Shown: positions 1 to 9,041 of the stretch, piece by piece
Layout of the letters: every line of letters begins with the position of its first letter
How positions within the stretch are numbered: position 1 is the stretch's first letter
From: an uncultured Verrucomicrobiota bacterium
GTDB taxonomy: Bacteria; Verrucomicrobiota; Verrucomicrobiae; Opitutales; Opitutaceae
NCBI GenBank assembly: GCA_946482165.1
Contig: CAMLQS010000143.1
Span: 1 to 11,911, forward strand
Length of the DNA stretch: 11,911 nt
Direction: 5' to 3'
Made by a program: the position numbers and the translations under genes
Notes under the pieces: generated by a model
The model's input: only the letters and a program-made list of their open reading frames with translations
Told to the model about the DNA's origin: nothing
Databases searched by the model: none

Positions 1-316
1 CATCGCCAAAAAAGCCCGCGACGGCAAAATCACCCTAGCCGATCTCGACGGCGGCGTCTTCACGATCACCAACGGCGGCACCTTCGGCTCGATGCTCTCG
101 ACCCCGATCATCAACGCCCCGCAGAGCGCCATCCTCGGCCTCCACTCGATCAACGAGCGCCCGATCGCGCTCAACGGCCAGGTCGTCATCCGCCCGATGA
201 TGTATTTGGCTTTGTCCTACGACCACCGCCTCGTCGACGGCAAGGAGGCCGTCACCTTCCTCGTGAAGGTGAAGCAGGCCATCGAGGACCCCACCCGCCT
301 CCTCCTCAGCGTCTGA
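1..316 (+). CDS. sucB: Dihydrolipoamide acyltransferase (E2), C-terminal part; probably 2-oxoglutarate dehydrogenase succinyltransferase
   Basis: This is the 3' end of an E2 gene, open at the window's left edge; the reading frame starts at base 2 and ends in TGA at 314-316. About 104 residues of the catalytic acyltransferase domain are visible. They include the segment [19 protein letters not shown], then [16 protein letters not shown] with the catalytic His of the DHR-x-x-DG motif, and the terminal [11 protein letters not shown]. The [12 protein letters not shown] wording and the IEDPxRLLL ending are typical of SucB/OdhB rather than pyruvate dehydrogenase E2. The enzyme transfers the acyl group from lipoamide to CoA in the trimeric core of the complex. 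The E3 gene follows 77 bp downstream on the same strand, which supports an E2-E3 operon with E1 presumably upstream. The lipoyl and E1/E3-binding domains lie outside the window, so the exact substrate is inferred. Confidence 0.9.
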   Translation, partial: IAKKARDGKITLADLDGGVFTITNGGTFGSMLSTPIINAPQSAILGLHSINERPIALNGQVVIRPMMYLALSYDHRLVDGKEAVTFLVKVKQAIEDPTRLLLSV

Positions 317-330
317 TCATGTGCGATGGC

Positions 331-383
331 TGATGGATGATGTCCGATGGACGATCCGTTTAGCCATCAAACATCATCCATCA
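331..383 (+). repeat. Inverted repeat in the sucB-lpd spacer
   Basis: A perfect 13-bp inverted repeat: TGATGGATGATGT at 331-343 and its complement ACATCATCCATCA at 371-383, with a 27-nt loop. GATGGC at 325-330 also matches GCCATC at 363-368, inside the loop, so the two pairings interleave and could form a pseudoknot-like or alternative fold. The sequence consists of iterated GATG/CATC words and is much less GC-rich than the flanking genes. It ends about 10 bp before the lpd start. No T-run follows, so it does not look like a simple terminator. It may be a repeat-family member or an RNA-processing or stability element. Confidence 0.7.
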
Positions 384-393
384 TACTTCACAC

Positions 394-1779
<1,386 letters not shown>

Positions 1780-2123
1780 TCGCGTTGCGTGCGGCCGCGG
1801 CCGTCCCCGCCCGGAACGCTTGATCATCAGCCTCGCGCTCTCCGGGATCGCGTTCCCCGGGAGCGCCGGCGTCCCCGCCGGCCCGGCCCCAAAGCCGACG
1901 AGGACGTCGGCGCTCCCGCCCCCCACCCTCGCACCCGAGCTGCGCTTCCCCGAGTTTCGAAGCGGCATGCGGAGCCGCGAAGCGCCGGTCGGGCGTCCGA
2001 TGCTCGCGATCACGCAAAAACACGGGGCGATACCAAATCGACTACCCGGGCATCGTTTTCCCGCGCGCTGTTCCCGCTCCGTCGTCGCGGCGTGTCCCGA
2101 AACCCGGGAACGCCCCTCCGAAG
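1780..2123. other. Protein-free intergenic stretch between lpdA and tRNA-Gly
   Basis: The interval holds the 1858-1918 palindrome and otherwise no feature I can support. Open frames across it have no start context or codon pattern of a real gene, contain low-complexity Pro/Ala/Arg-rich translations, and run through the palindrome or into the tRNA. Confidence 0.6.
1858..1918. repeat. 25-bp-arm palindrome (REP/MITE-like) downstream of lpdA
   Basis: Imperfect inverted repeat with arms 1858-1882 and 1894-1918, matching at 22 of 25 positions around an 11-nt loop. Each arm also has inner symmetry (GCCGGCG-TCCCC-GCCGGC type), so the unit resembles a mobile intergenic repeat more than a one-off hairpin. 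No T-run follows on either strand, although it could still slow transcription or protect the lpd mRNA 3' end. It lies 79 bp after the lpdA stop. Membership of a dispersed family is an inference, because only one copy of this exact type is in the window. Confidence 0.7.
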
Positions 2124-2198
2124 TGGTGCGCCATGTCGGAGTCGAACCGACCTCTCATGCTTGGGAAGCACACATAATAGCCGATATACTAATGGCGC
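2124..2198 (-). tRNA. tRNA-Gly(CCC), CCA encoded
   Basis: A cloverleaf can be folded by eye on the minus strand. The acceptor stem GCGCCAT (5' end at 2198) pairs with ATGGCGC, followed by discriminator A and an encoded CCA ending at 2124. The D-arm GTATATCGGCTATTAT is the short form seen in bacterial tRNA-Gly. The anticodon loop TTCCCAA gives anticodon CCC. The T-arm GTCGG-TTCGACT-CCGAC pairs perfectly. The whole is 72 nt plus CCA. The anticodon stem has two wobble pairs at its outer end. It would read GGG codons, in keeping with a GC-rich genome. No integrase or attachment duplication is seen beside it. Confidence 0.93.
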
Positions 2199-2285
2199 GC
2201 TAAACGGACCGCCCCAGAGCTAAGGCCGCCGCGGCCGTGCGCAACTGCGTTTTGCAACGATCCGTCGAGCACGATCCTTTTTCCG

Positions 2286-2351
2286 CCGCGGATGGCGCGG
2301 ATGCGCACGGATGAACTCTTCCTTATCCGCGCCCATCCGCGCCATCCGCGG
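2286..2351. repeat. Perfect 18-bp inverted repeat of the 'ATCCGCG' family, downstream of lpxD
   Basis: Arms CCGCGGATGGCGCGGATG (2286-2303) and CATCCGCGCCATCCGCGG (2334-2351) are exact complements. Pairing continues inward with a small bulge (GCGCACGGAT against ATCCGCGCC), leaving a loop around GAACTCTTCCTT. The element is built from reiterated CGCGGAT/ATCCGCG words. A related palindrome lies at 3512-3597 on the other side of lpxD. This one sits 57 bp after the lpxD stop and has no T-run, so it is best called a dispersed palindromic repeat, possibly acting in transcript termination or stability. Confidence 0.85.
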
Positions 2352-2379
2352 TCCAAGTATCCTGATCGAAACCCGCTCG

Positions 2380-2408
2380 ATCCGTTACGATATCCGTTCA
2401 ATCCGTGG
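2380..2408. repeat. Degenerate half-copy of the ATCCGCG repeat abutting the lpxD stop
   Basis: Three spaced ATCCG words occur here: ATCCGTTACG, then ATATCCGTTC, then AATCCGTGG. Their spacing resembles the right arm of the palindrome at 2334-2351 and the arm at 3565-3594, but with several substitutions. The unit ends directly at the lpxD stop codon (2409-2411). I read it as a decayed half-repeat; chance similarity is possible. Confidence 0.45.
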
Positions 2409-3467
2409 TCAGCCGGCCTTCTTTTCCGCAGCCATTCCAGTCGCTGCGGCGAGCGCCGCCACCTGTTTCTCCAGATCGCGCATCCGCTGCATCAGCTCGG
2501 GGAGTTTTTGCACCGCGATCCATTGCCGCTTCGCCTGCTTGTCCGGCGCGGCCGGAATGCCGAGGACCGTCTCCTTGTCGCCCACGTCGCGCATCACGCC
2601 GGACTTCGCGCCGACCACCGACTGGCGACCGAGCTTCAAGTGGCCAGCGATGCCGGATTGCGAGGCGATCACGCCGTAGTCGCCGAGCTGCGTGCTGCCG
2701 GCGAAACCCACCTGCCCCATGATGAGGCAATGCCGCCCGATCACGACGTTGTGCGCGATATGCACGAGATTATCGATCTTCGTGCCTTCGCCGATGATCG
2801 TCGGCCCGAGCGCTCCGCGGTCGATCGCCGTGTTGGCGCCGATCTCCACGTCGTCTTGGATGATCACCTGGCCGACCTGGAGCATCTTGCGGTGCTTGCC
2901 TTGGTCGAAAACGTAGCCGTAACCGTCCGAGCCGATCACCGTGCCCGCGTGAATCGCGACGCGATCGCCGAGCTCGGTGCGCGCGTAAAGCACGACATTC
3001 GGCGAGAGACGCGTGTCCTCGCCGATACGGCAATCCGCCCCGAGGTGGTTGCCGCCCATGAGCACGCTGCGCGCGCCAATCACCACGCCTTCCCCGACAA
3101 CGCAGTGCGGCCCGACATGCGCCGTGGCGTCGACGCGCGCCGTCGACGCGATCCGCGCACTGGCATCGATTCCGGGAGCGAACACCGTCGGCGGATTAAA
3201 AATCGGCAAGGCCCGCGCCGCCGCCACGCGGGCGTCGGGCACGCGGATCAGCACTTTGGTCGCGGAAGCGAAAGCGCCCGCGCCCGAAACCAGAATGGCC
3301 GACGCCGCGCTCGCCTCGGCCGCCGCGAAGTAGGTGTCTTTCTCCGCGAAGGTCAGATCTCCCGCCCTCGCGCGGTCCGCCGAGGTGAAGCCCGTGAGGA
3401 CCACGTCGCCGTCGCCGATGATTTCGCCGCCAAGCTGCCGGGCCAGATCGGCCGTGGTGATTTGCAT
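2409..3467 (-). CDS. lpxD: UDP-3-O-acylglucosamine N-acyltransferase LpxD
   Basis: 352 residues, the typical LpxD length. It transfers a (R)-3-hydroxyacyl chain from acyl-ACP to UDP-3-O-acyl-glucosamine, the third step of lipid A synthesis, in the cytoplasm. The N-terminal uridine-binding domain covers about residues 1-100 ([14 protein letters not shown], then [12 protein letters not shown]). The left-handed beta-helix of hexapeptide repeats covers about 101-290. It holds GSDGYGYV at 179-186, AIDRGAL at 214-220 and [14 protein letters not shown], in which His239 is the expected catalytic base. The C-terminal alpha-helical tail is at about 310-352. It stands alone here, without the lpxA, fabZ or lpxB neighbours common elsewhere, and is flanked on both sides by related palindromic repeats. 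Its ATG has no Shine-Dalgarno sequence. Confidence 0.97.
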   Translation of the reverse strand: MQITTADLARQLGGEIIGDGDVVLTGFTSADRARAGDLTFAEKDTYFAAAEASAASAILVSGAGAFASATKVLIRVPDARVAAARALPIFNPPTVFAPGIDASARIASTARVDATAHVGPHCVVGEGVVIGARSVLMGGNHLGADCRIGEDTRLSPNVVLYARTELGDRVAIHAGTVIGSDGYGYVFDQGKHRKMLQVGQVIIQDDVEIGANTAIDRGALGPTIIGEGTKIDNLVHIAHNVVIGRHCLIMGQVGFAGSTQLGDYGVIASQSGIAGHLKLGRQSVVGAKSGVMRDVGDKETVLGIPAAPDKQAKRQWIAVQKLPELMQRMRDLEKQVAALAAATGMAAEKKAG

Positions 3468-3476
3468 AAGATGAAA

Positions 3477-3482
3477 TTTATA
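3477..3482 (-). promoter_or_regulatory. Possible -10 element just upstream of lpxD
   Basis: On the minus strand TATAAA ends 9 bp before the lpxD ATG, inside a short AT-rich stretch (CGGTATAAATTTCATCTT-ATG). If it is used, the transcript would start within a few bases of the ATG and be nearly leaderless, which fits the missing Shine-Dalgarno sequence. No good -35 hexamer lies at the right distance, so this is a weak call. Confidence 0.25.
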
Positions 3483-3511
3483 CCGACGACTTCGTAAACC
3501 GGGTCTCTGGA

Positions 3512-3597
3512 TTTAAACTGCGGATTCCGCGGATGAACGCGGATAAACCGCACGCCTCCGAAACATCCGCGCCCATCCGCGAAATCCGCGGTTTAAA
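3512..3597. repeat. Second ATCCGCG-family palindrome, between the desaturase gene and lpxD
   Basis: Arms 3512-3544 and 3565-3597 match at 29 of 33 positions around a 20-nt loop, bounded by TTTAAA on both outer ends. The inner words (GCGGAT, CGCGGATG, CGCGGAT) are those of the palindrome at 2286-2351, so the two are members of one repeat family. It lies between the desaturase stop (3607) and the lpxD start (3467), and could insulate the two genes or end the upstream transcript. Confidence 0.85.
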
Positions 3598-3606
3598 GCG
3601 GGTCCA

Positions 3607-4581
3607 TCAGCGGCCGCCGAAACCGACCATGCGCTGCGTTTCCACGTCCCACACCTTGAGCCGCAGGCAACGCACGATGTCGCGGGGATGCAGCGAAGTG
3701 ACCTTCGGATTCTGCAACTCGGGCATCGCCGCGATCACCTCGGGCAAGCGGTAGAACGGGATGTGGTCGTTTAGGTGATGGATGTGATGAAAGCCGATAT
3801 TCGCGCTGAACCACTGCATGATCGGCCCCATGCGCATGTAGCTGGACGACTCGAGCGCGGCCTTCTCGTAGGTCCAGCCATCGCGGTCGCTGAAGGAAAC
3901 GCCCGGAAAGTTGTGCTGCGCGTAGAAAAGGTAGGAGCCGATCGCGTAGGTGATGAAGTGCGGGATGAACTGCGTAAGGATAAGCGCCGTCCAGCCGCCA
4001 TGCAGAAAGAGCGCCGCGCTGATGCCGAAGTGAACGACAAGCGCGACCAGGCAGTCGAAGTGCTTTCGCGGATGGTTGAAAAACGGATTCAGACACATCC
4101 CGAACAAGAACATGAAAATGTAGCCGAAGAGGATGGTGAGCGGATGCCGGACGAACAGGTAGCCAAAGCGCTTTCCCCGGGAGCTGCGCTCGAACTGGTC
4201 CTTCGTCATGATCGGAAACGAGCCGATGTGCGACCCTCGGAGCTTCGAGTTGTGATGATGATGATGGTTGTGCGAAGCGCGCCAGATGCTGCTCGGGCTG
4301 AGCGCGAGAATACCGAAAACCTGCATCAGAATCTCGGCCGCCTTCGACCGCGGCAGGATGGCGTGATGCTGCTGATCGTGGTAGATAACGAAGAACCGCA
4401 GGATCAGCAGCCCCGCGAGAAGGCTGGCCGCCAGCCGAAGCGGCAACGGGATCGGCGCAAGCGTCGCCCCGAACGCGGCGACCAGGAGAAACCCCGTCGA
4501 CAGGATGCACCACCAGCTTCGCGCGGTGTTATCCTTCGCGAATCGCTTTGTCGCCAAGATCAGCTCGACACCGGTTTTCAT
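3607..4581 (-). CDS. Membrane fatty-acid desaturase (di-iron, type 1 family)
   Basis: 324 residues from the chosen ATG. It is an integral membrane di-iron desaturase-like protein with the three histidine clusters of the family: HDQQHH at 68-73, SHNHHHHHN at 103-111 and FHHIHHLND at 264-271, plus QHNFPG at 222-227. Hydrophobic segments at about 26-45, 50-66, 148-166, 178-194 and 199-219 fit the usual paired-helix layout. The likely role is inserting a double bond into acyl chains of membrane lipids; the exact substrate and position cannot be read from sequence. An upstream in-frame ATG at 4650 would add 23 residues. I prefer 4581 because family members begin near GxELIxATxxFA, and because 4621-4650 is AT-rich and does not look coding. 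Four consecutive CAT codons plus CAC form part of the second His box. Confidence 0.88.
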   Translation of the reverse strand: MKTGVELILATKRFAKDNTARSWWCILSTGFLLVAAFGATLAPIPLPLRLAASLLAGLLILRFFVIYHDQQHHAILPRSKAAEILMQVFGILALSPSSIWRASHNHHHHHNSKLRGSHIGSFPIMTKDQFERSSRGKRFGYLFVRHPLTILFGYIFMFLFGMCLNPFFNHPRKHFDCLVALVVHFGISAALFLHGGWTALILTQFIPHFITYAIGSYLFYAQHNFPGVSFSDRDGWTYEKAALESSSYMRMGPIMQWFSANIGFHHIHHLNDHIPFYRLPEVIAAMPELQNPKVTSLHPRDIVRCLRLKVWDVETQRMVGFGGR

Positions 4582-4651
4582 TAGGCAGAGTCCGGCGGCT
4601 TGGGGCCGTTGTCGACGCGGACTTGCTACGATTACGCATAAAATTTCCATC

Positions 4652-4669
4652 CGGGTAGGTGATTACCCG
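4652..4669. repeat. Small hairpin upstream of the desaturase gene
   Basis: CGGGTA (4652-4657) and TACCCG (4664-4669) form a perfect 6-bp stem with a 6-nt loop in the 133-bp spacer between the exosortase stop (4715) and the desaturase start (4581). The stretch around it is less GC-rich than its surroundings, so it may include the desaturase promoter or an operator, but I see no confident -35/-10 pair. Confidence 0.35.
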
Positions 4670-4714
4670 CGCACCATCTACCCAGGACGGAGCATGAAAA
4701 CCGGCCCGCCAGCG

Positions 4715-6424
4715 TTACCGCTCAGGTATAATCGGAACGCCCAACTCGGAAAAACCCTCCAACACCTCGGCCACCAGCGGCTCGCCCGCGATTTCGCTCC
4801 ACTCGCGATTCGTCGAGATCCGCACAAAGGCCTGGGCTTCATCTCGCCGCACGCCCCGCTCGAAAAACACCCTCAACTGGTCGCGCCACGACAGCGGGTC
4901 GAAGGCGCGAAAAGGCTCTCCGGCCACCAAGTGCCAAAACCAGACGCGCTGCGGAAAGGCGCCGTGGTGAAACACGCGTTGCTCCGCCTCCGCGACCATG
5001 CTCCCGTCAGGCAAGGGCAAGGCTAGACGCGCGCTTTGCGCTCCATCCATCACCCAGCCCGTGCCCGGCCAGCAGGACTCGGGCGTATGCGCCGCCACCG
5101 TGCTTACCGAGGTCCTACCCGCGGGCCACCAAGCGACATAGACGGTCACCTGCGTGACGCCCTCCGGGCCTCGTCGCTGGTAAGTCCGCTCCACGAGATG
5201 ATCGGTTTGCAGCTCGTCGAAAAAATAGAACAGGTCGGCGCGCGTCTGCACGGTCCAGCCTTCGGGGACCAGCTCCGGCACGATCCGTCCGAGATCCGGC
5301 ACCGGCCCGGCCGACGACGCATTCCCCTCCGTCCGCGCCATCACGTAGCCGAGCCACAGCGCCGAAATCGCCAGAAAACCCATGCCGCCGACGCTTGGCG
5401 CCAAGCTCGCCCGCACCGAAGCCACGGACGCCCCGGTGCCGACTTCAGCGGCGTCGACCACGCTGGCCAATTCCCTGTTGCCCGACTTCACGCGGGCGTC
5501 CGAAGCGTGCGTGCCAAGCGAAGCTTCCCGCGCTTCTAGCACCGTGGCCAGCCAGGCGAGCAAGGCGGTCGTGACGGCCAGAACGGCGAAGCCCAGCCCA
5601 TCGTGCCACGCACCGGTGATATCCACGCCCTCGCGAGCCAGAAGCGTGAGGGTGAGCGAACGGAAGAAGTTGGTCAGCAGCGCCAACGGTCCGGCCACGA
5701 GCACCAGCACAGCGCGATGCCCCGGCGAGCGCAGCATCAGCGCCGACAACACGAGCCCCGCAAGCACGCACGAGACGAGACTGCGCACGCCGCTGCACGC
5801 CTCCTCGACCCCCACCGAGGTGGCGCCGAGGTGGATCACGTTGCCCGCCCTCATCGCCGGGATGCCAATCAGCCGCAGCGTCTCGACCACGCCGCCCGTG
5901 ATGAATTCCTGCAAGCCCATCGTCAGCCGCGCATACGTCGCCGGCGGCAAGGGCGCGCTCAACAGCAGCACAGCGGGAATTACCAGAGCCGGCCAACCCG
6001 CGCGTATCCAACGAACCTCCCGATCCGCCGCGAGCGCTCCGGCCAAGACCGCCGCGGAGGCTGCGGCGACCGACAACAAAAACAGCGTCGGCACCGCCGA
6101 CCAGCCCATCGCCACCGCATACACCGTGGCAAAAAGCGACGCCCCGGCGAGCCCGGCGCCGCAAACCGCGATCAACGCGATCTGCACGCCGCGACGAAGG
6201 CCAGGCGAGTTCCCGGCCGAGCGCCGCCAAAGCAGAAAGACGACGGGCAGGGCAAAAAATCCGTGCGAGAGATCCGGATTCGTCCGCCATTCGGGCCAAA
6301 GACGCGCGGCCCAAGCAACAAGCCCAACCGCCACCAATGCGCAGGCCGCCCCCGCCAGACATTCCGCACGCGACCAAGCCCGCGCCTTGCTCGACCAATT
6401 TCGAATGTGTTCGGAAAATGCCAT
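4715..6424 (-). CDS. Exosortase with C-terminal EpsI-like domain
   Basis: 569 residues from the ATG at 6424; an in-frame TTG at 6463 would add 13. Exosortases are multipass membrane transpeptidase-like enzymes thought to cut PEP-CTERM signals and anchor or release surface proteins. The N-terminal two-thirds is hydrophobic, with the family signature DLSHGFF at 51-57 and the catalytic triad context: EEACSGVRSL with Cys210, NFFRSL with Arg255 and AWHDGLGF with His274. A variable linker (about 300-345) leads to one more hydrophobic segment. An EpsI-type domain of about 190 residues follows, with AAHTPESCWPGTGW (His446, Cys451) as its hallmark. Exosortase-EpsI fusion is a known arrangement in this family. 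The gene lies 48 bp after the small membrane-protein gene, in a block led by prfA-prmC. No PEP-CTERM protein or polysaccharide operon is visible here. Confidence 0.92.
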   Translation of the reverse strand: MAFSEHIRNWSSKARAWSRAECLAGAACALVAVGLVAWAARLWPEWRTNPDLSHGFFALPVVFLLWRRSAGNSPGLRRGVQIALIAVCGAGLAGASLFATVYAVAMGWSAVPTLFLLSVAAASAAVLAGALAADREVRWIRAGWPALVIPAVLLLSAPLPPATYARLTMGLQEFITGGVVETLRLIGIPAMRAGNVIHLGATSVGVEEACSGVRSLVSCVLAGLVLSALMLRSPGHRAVLVLVAGPLALLTNFFRSLTLTLLAREGVDITGAWHDGLGFAVLAVTTALLAWLATVLEAREASLGTHASDARVKSGNRELASVVDAAEVGTGASVASVRASLAPSVGGMGFLAISALWLGYVMARTEGNASSAGPVPDLGRIVPELVPEGWTVQTRADLFYFFDELQTDHLVERTYQRRGPEGVTQVTVYVAWWPAGRTSVSTVAAHTPESCWPGTGWVMDGAQSARLALPLPDGSMVAEAEQRVFHHGAFPQRVWFWHLVAGEPFRAFDPLSWRDQLRVFFERGVRRDEAQAFVRISTNREWSEIAGEPLVAEVLEGFSELGVPIIPER

Positions 6425-6472
6425 GCCCTTGTGGGCGCCGACTATCGGGTCGGTCCCAGGCAAGGCAACCCG

Positions 6473-6730
6473 TCAGGAATTCCGGCCGCGCCCGGAGGAT
6501 CTCGCACTGCGCTCAGCATACCAAAACCACGCGCGGACCAGCGCGTAGACCGCGGTCGCCACAGCCGCCCACGCCGCCTCAAGGAGAAGAATCCCGGTGA
6601 CCCATCCTCGGATTGGCTCAAGGTCGCCGACAAAGAAACAAATTCCCGCGAGTGTGATCGTTCCCGCCACGATCAGGCCGATGACCCAATGGCCGACCGC
6701 TCGTTGATAACTCGGATCCTCTTCCCACAT
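6473..6730 (-). CDS. Small two-helix membrane protein, function unknown
   Basis: About 85 residues from the ATG at 6730 (MWEEDPSYQRAVG). I do not recognise a family. Two hydrophobic stretches are visible, about 16-37 (VIGLIVAGTITLAGICFF) and about 43-66 (GWVTGILLLEAAWAAVATAV), separated by an acidic turn. The C-terminal tail is rich in Arg and Ser, so it is probably an inner-membrane hairpin protein with a positively charged cytoplasmic end. It lies between prmC (stop at 6795) and the exosortase (start at 6424) on the same strand and is probably co-transcribed. The frame stays open upstream to an ATG at 6895, but that part overlaps the prmC C-terminus, so the shorter start is preferred. The start remains uncertain. 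Confidence 0.6.
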   Translation of the reverse strand: MWEEDPSYQRAVGHWVIGLIVAGTITLAGICFFVGDLEPIRGWVTGILLLEAAWAAVATAVYALVRAWFWYAERSARSSGRGRNS

Positions 6731-6794
6731 GGCGGCGTAAGTTTGCCTCCCGGAGGCCGGCGACACAAGCAACCAGAGCCCCTCCGCCAGCCGG

Positions 6795-7649
6795 TCATCG
6801 ACGCGCGAAAACGAAACGTTCCCGACCACGCAGATCCAGTCGCGACTCACCGTCGCGCAGTCCCGCTTCGGCGAGCGCGGAGAGGAGCGCGGCATGCTGC
6901 TTCACGCCGGTTTCGAGAGCGAGCAAGCCGCCGTCGCCGAGACGCGCGGCCGCGCCGGCGATGATTTTCTTCAAGTCGGCGAGACCGGCGTCGGGGGCCA
7001 CCAGCGCGGAAAGCGGATCATGCACCCGCACTTCGGGCTCCGCCTCCGCCACCTCCGAGTCGGTGAGGTAGGGCGGGTTGCTCACGATCACATCGAATAT
7101 GGCGTCGGCGGGCAGGGCGGAAAACCAGTCCGACTTCAAAAACGACACGCGCTCGGACAGCCCGGCGAGAGAGGCGTTTTCGCGAGCGAGCGCGAGGGCA
7201 TCATCACTCGCGTCGACGGCCGTCACCTGCGCGCTCGGCCAGGCTTTCGCGAGCGCGAGCGCGAGCGCTCCGGTTCCGGTGCCGAGATCGAGCACGCGCG
7301 GGACCGCGCCCTCGGCGGGCTTCGCTCGCTCAAGAATGAGTTCGAGCAGCTCTTCGGTCTCCGGCCGCGGCACGAGCGCGCGTTTGTCGCTCTTCAAGGT
7401 GAGGCCGCCCCACTCCACCGTGCCCAGGATGTGCTGGAGCGGCTCGCGCTGGGCGCGGCGTTTCACCAGCGGGCGGATCTTGTCCAGTTCCGGTTCGGTA
7501 AGCAGGCGCTCGAATTGGATGTAGAGCTGCATGCGCTTGAGACCGAGCGCATGCCCCACGATCTGCTCGGCATTGAGCCGCGGCGACTCGACCCCGCGGG
7601 AGGCGAAAAAGTCGGTCGTTTTGGTGATGATCTCGAGCAGGGACAGCAT
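6795..7649 (-). CDS. prmC: Peptide chain release factor N5-glutamine methyltransferase PrmC (HemK)
   Basis: 284 residues, normal for the family. PrmC uses S-adenosylmethionine to methylate the glutamine of the GGQ motif in RF1 and RF2. The N-terminal helical domain (about 1-85) recognises the release factor and carries RRAQREPLQHILG. It is followed by PRPETEELLE at 94-103, the SAM-binding motif DLGTGTGALA at 121-130, and the catalytic NPPY at 191-194 that holds the substrate glutamine. The C-terminal LDLRGRERFVFARR is also typical. Its substrate gene prfA lies directly upstream on the same strand, with a 103-bp spacer carrying a repeat. This adjacency is a widespread bacterial arrangement. 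Confidence 0.97.
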   Translation of the reverse strand: MLSLLEIITKTTDFFASRGVESPRLNAEQIVGHALGLKRMQLYIQFERLLTEPELDKIRPLVKRRAQREPLQHILGTVEWGGLTLKSDKRALVPRPETEELLELILERAKPAEGAVPRVLDLGTGTGALALALAKAWPSAQVTAVDASDDALALARENASLAGLSERVSFLKSDWFSALPADAIFDVIVSNPPYLTDSEVAEAEPEVRVHDPLSALVAPDAGLADLKKIIAGAAARLGDGGLLALETGVKQHAALLSALAEAGLRDGESRLDLRGRERFVFARR

Positions 7650-7655
7650 GGAGAA

Positions 7656-7743
7656 CCGCTAAAGAACGCTAAAGCTCGCTAAAGGAAAGCCTGCCCTGAA
7701 CGCCGTCTCGTCTCTGTTTGACGGTCTTTGGCGGTTTTGGCGG
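7656..7743. repeat. Tandem and inverted repeat element between prfA and prmC
   Basis: Three tandem 10-bp units CGCTAAAGNN occupy 7657-7686. At 7726-7743 CTTTGGCGGTTTTGGCGG is a degenerate complement of them, so the spacer as a whole is an imperfect inverted repeat (core word CGCTAAAG against CTTTGGCG, which would pair with a G-U in plus-sense RNA). No gene fits in the 103 bp. It looks like another intergenic repeat type placed inside an otherwise conserved operon. Confidence 0.65.
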
Positions 7744-7752
7744 CTCGAAATT

Positions 7753-8880
<1,128 letters not shown>

Positions 8881-9004
8881 GAAGGAAAGGGATGGGGACG
8901 GAGACCTGAAACCTGAAGACGCAGGCGGGAGAGAGCGAGGAGCGCGCGCGTTGCGGATTGCGCGGAGAGGGACGCGCGGCTTGCGTTGAACACGCGATGC
9001 CGCA

Positions 9005-9023
9005 GCGGGACAGGAAATCCCGC
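9005..9023. repeat. Short hairpin upstream of the HAD gene
   Basis: GCGGGA (9005-9010) and TCCCGC (9018-9023) form a perfect 6-bp stem with a 7-nt loop, 19 bp before the HAD-hydrolase ATG. It lies in the 161-bp spacer between divergent prfA and the HAD gene and could be an operator or leader hairpin. With this base composition it may also be chance. Confidence 0.35.
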
Positions 9024-9041
9024 TAACGGTGTTGATCCGCC

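Noticed and set aside
1820..2203. Possible small proteins between lpdA and the tRNA
   Set aside because: They run through the 1858-1918 palindrome and the antisense of tRNA-Gly, with no recognisable domain.
2292..3497. 401-codon plus-strand open frame opposite lpxD
   Set aside because: Arg/His-rich antisense shadow of lpxD that begins inside the palindromic repeat.
6731..6895. Upstream extension of the small membrane protein to the ATG at 6895
   Set aside because: Residues encoded there overlap the prmC C-terminus in another frame and do not look like coding sequence.
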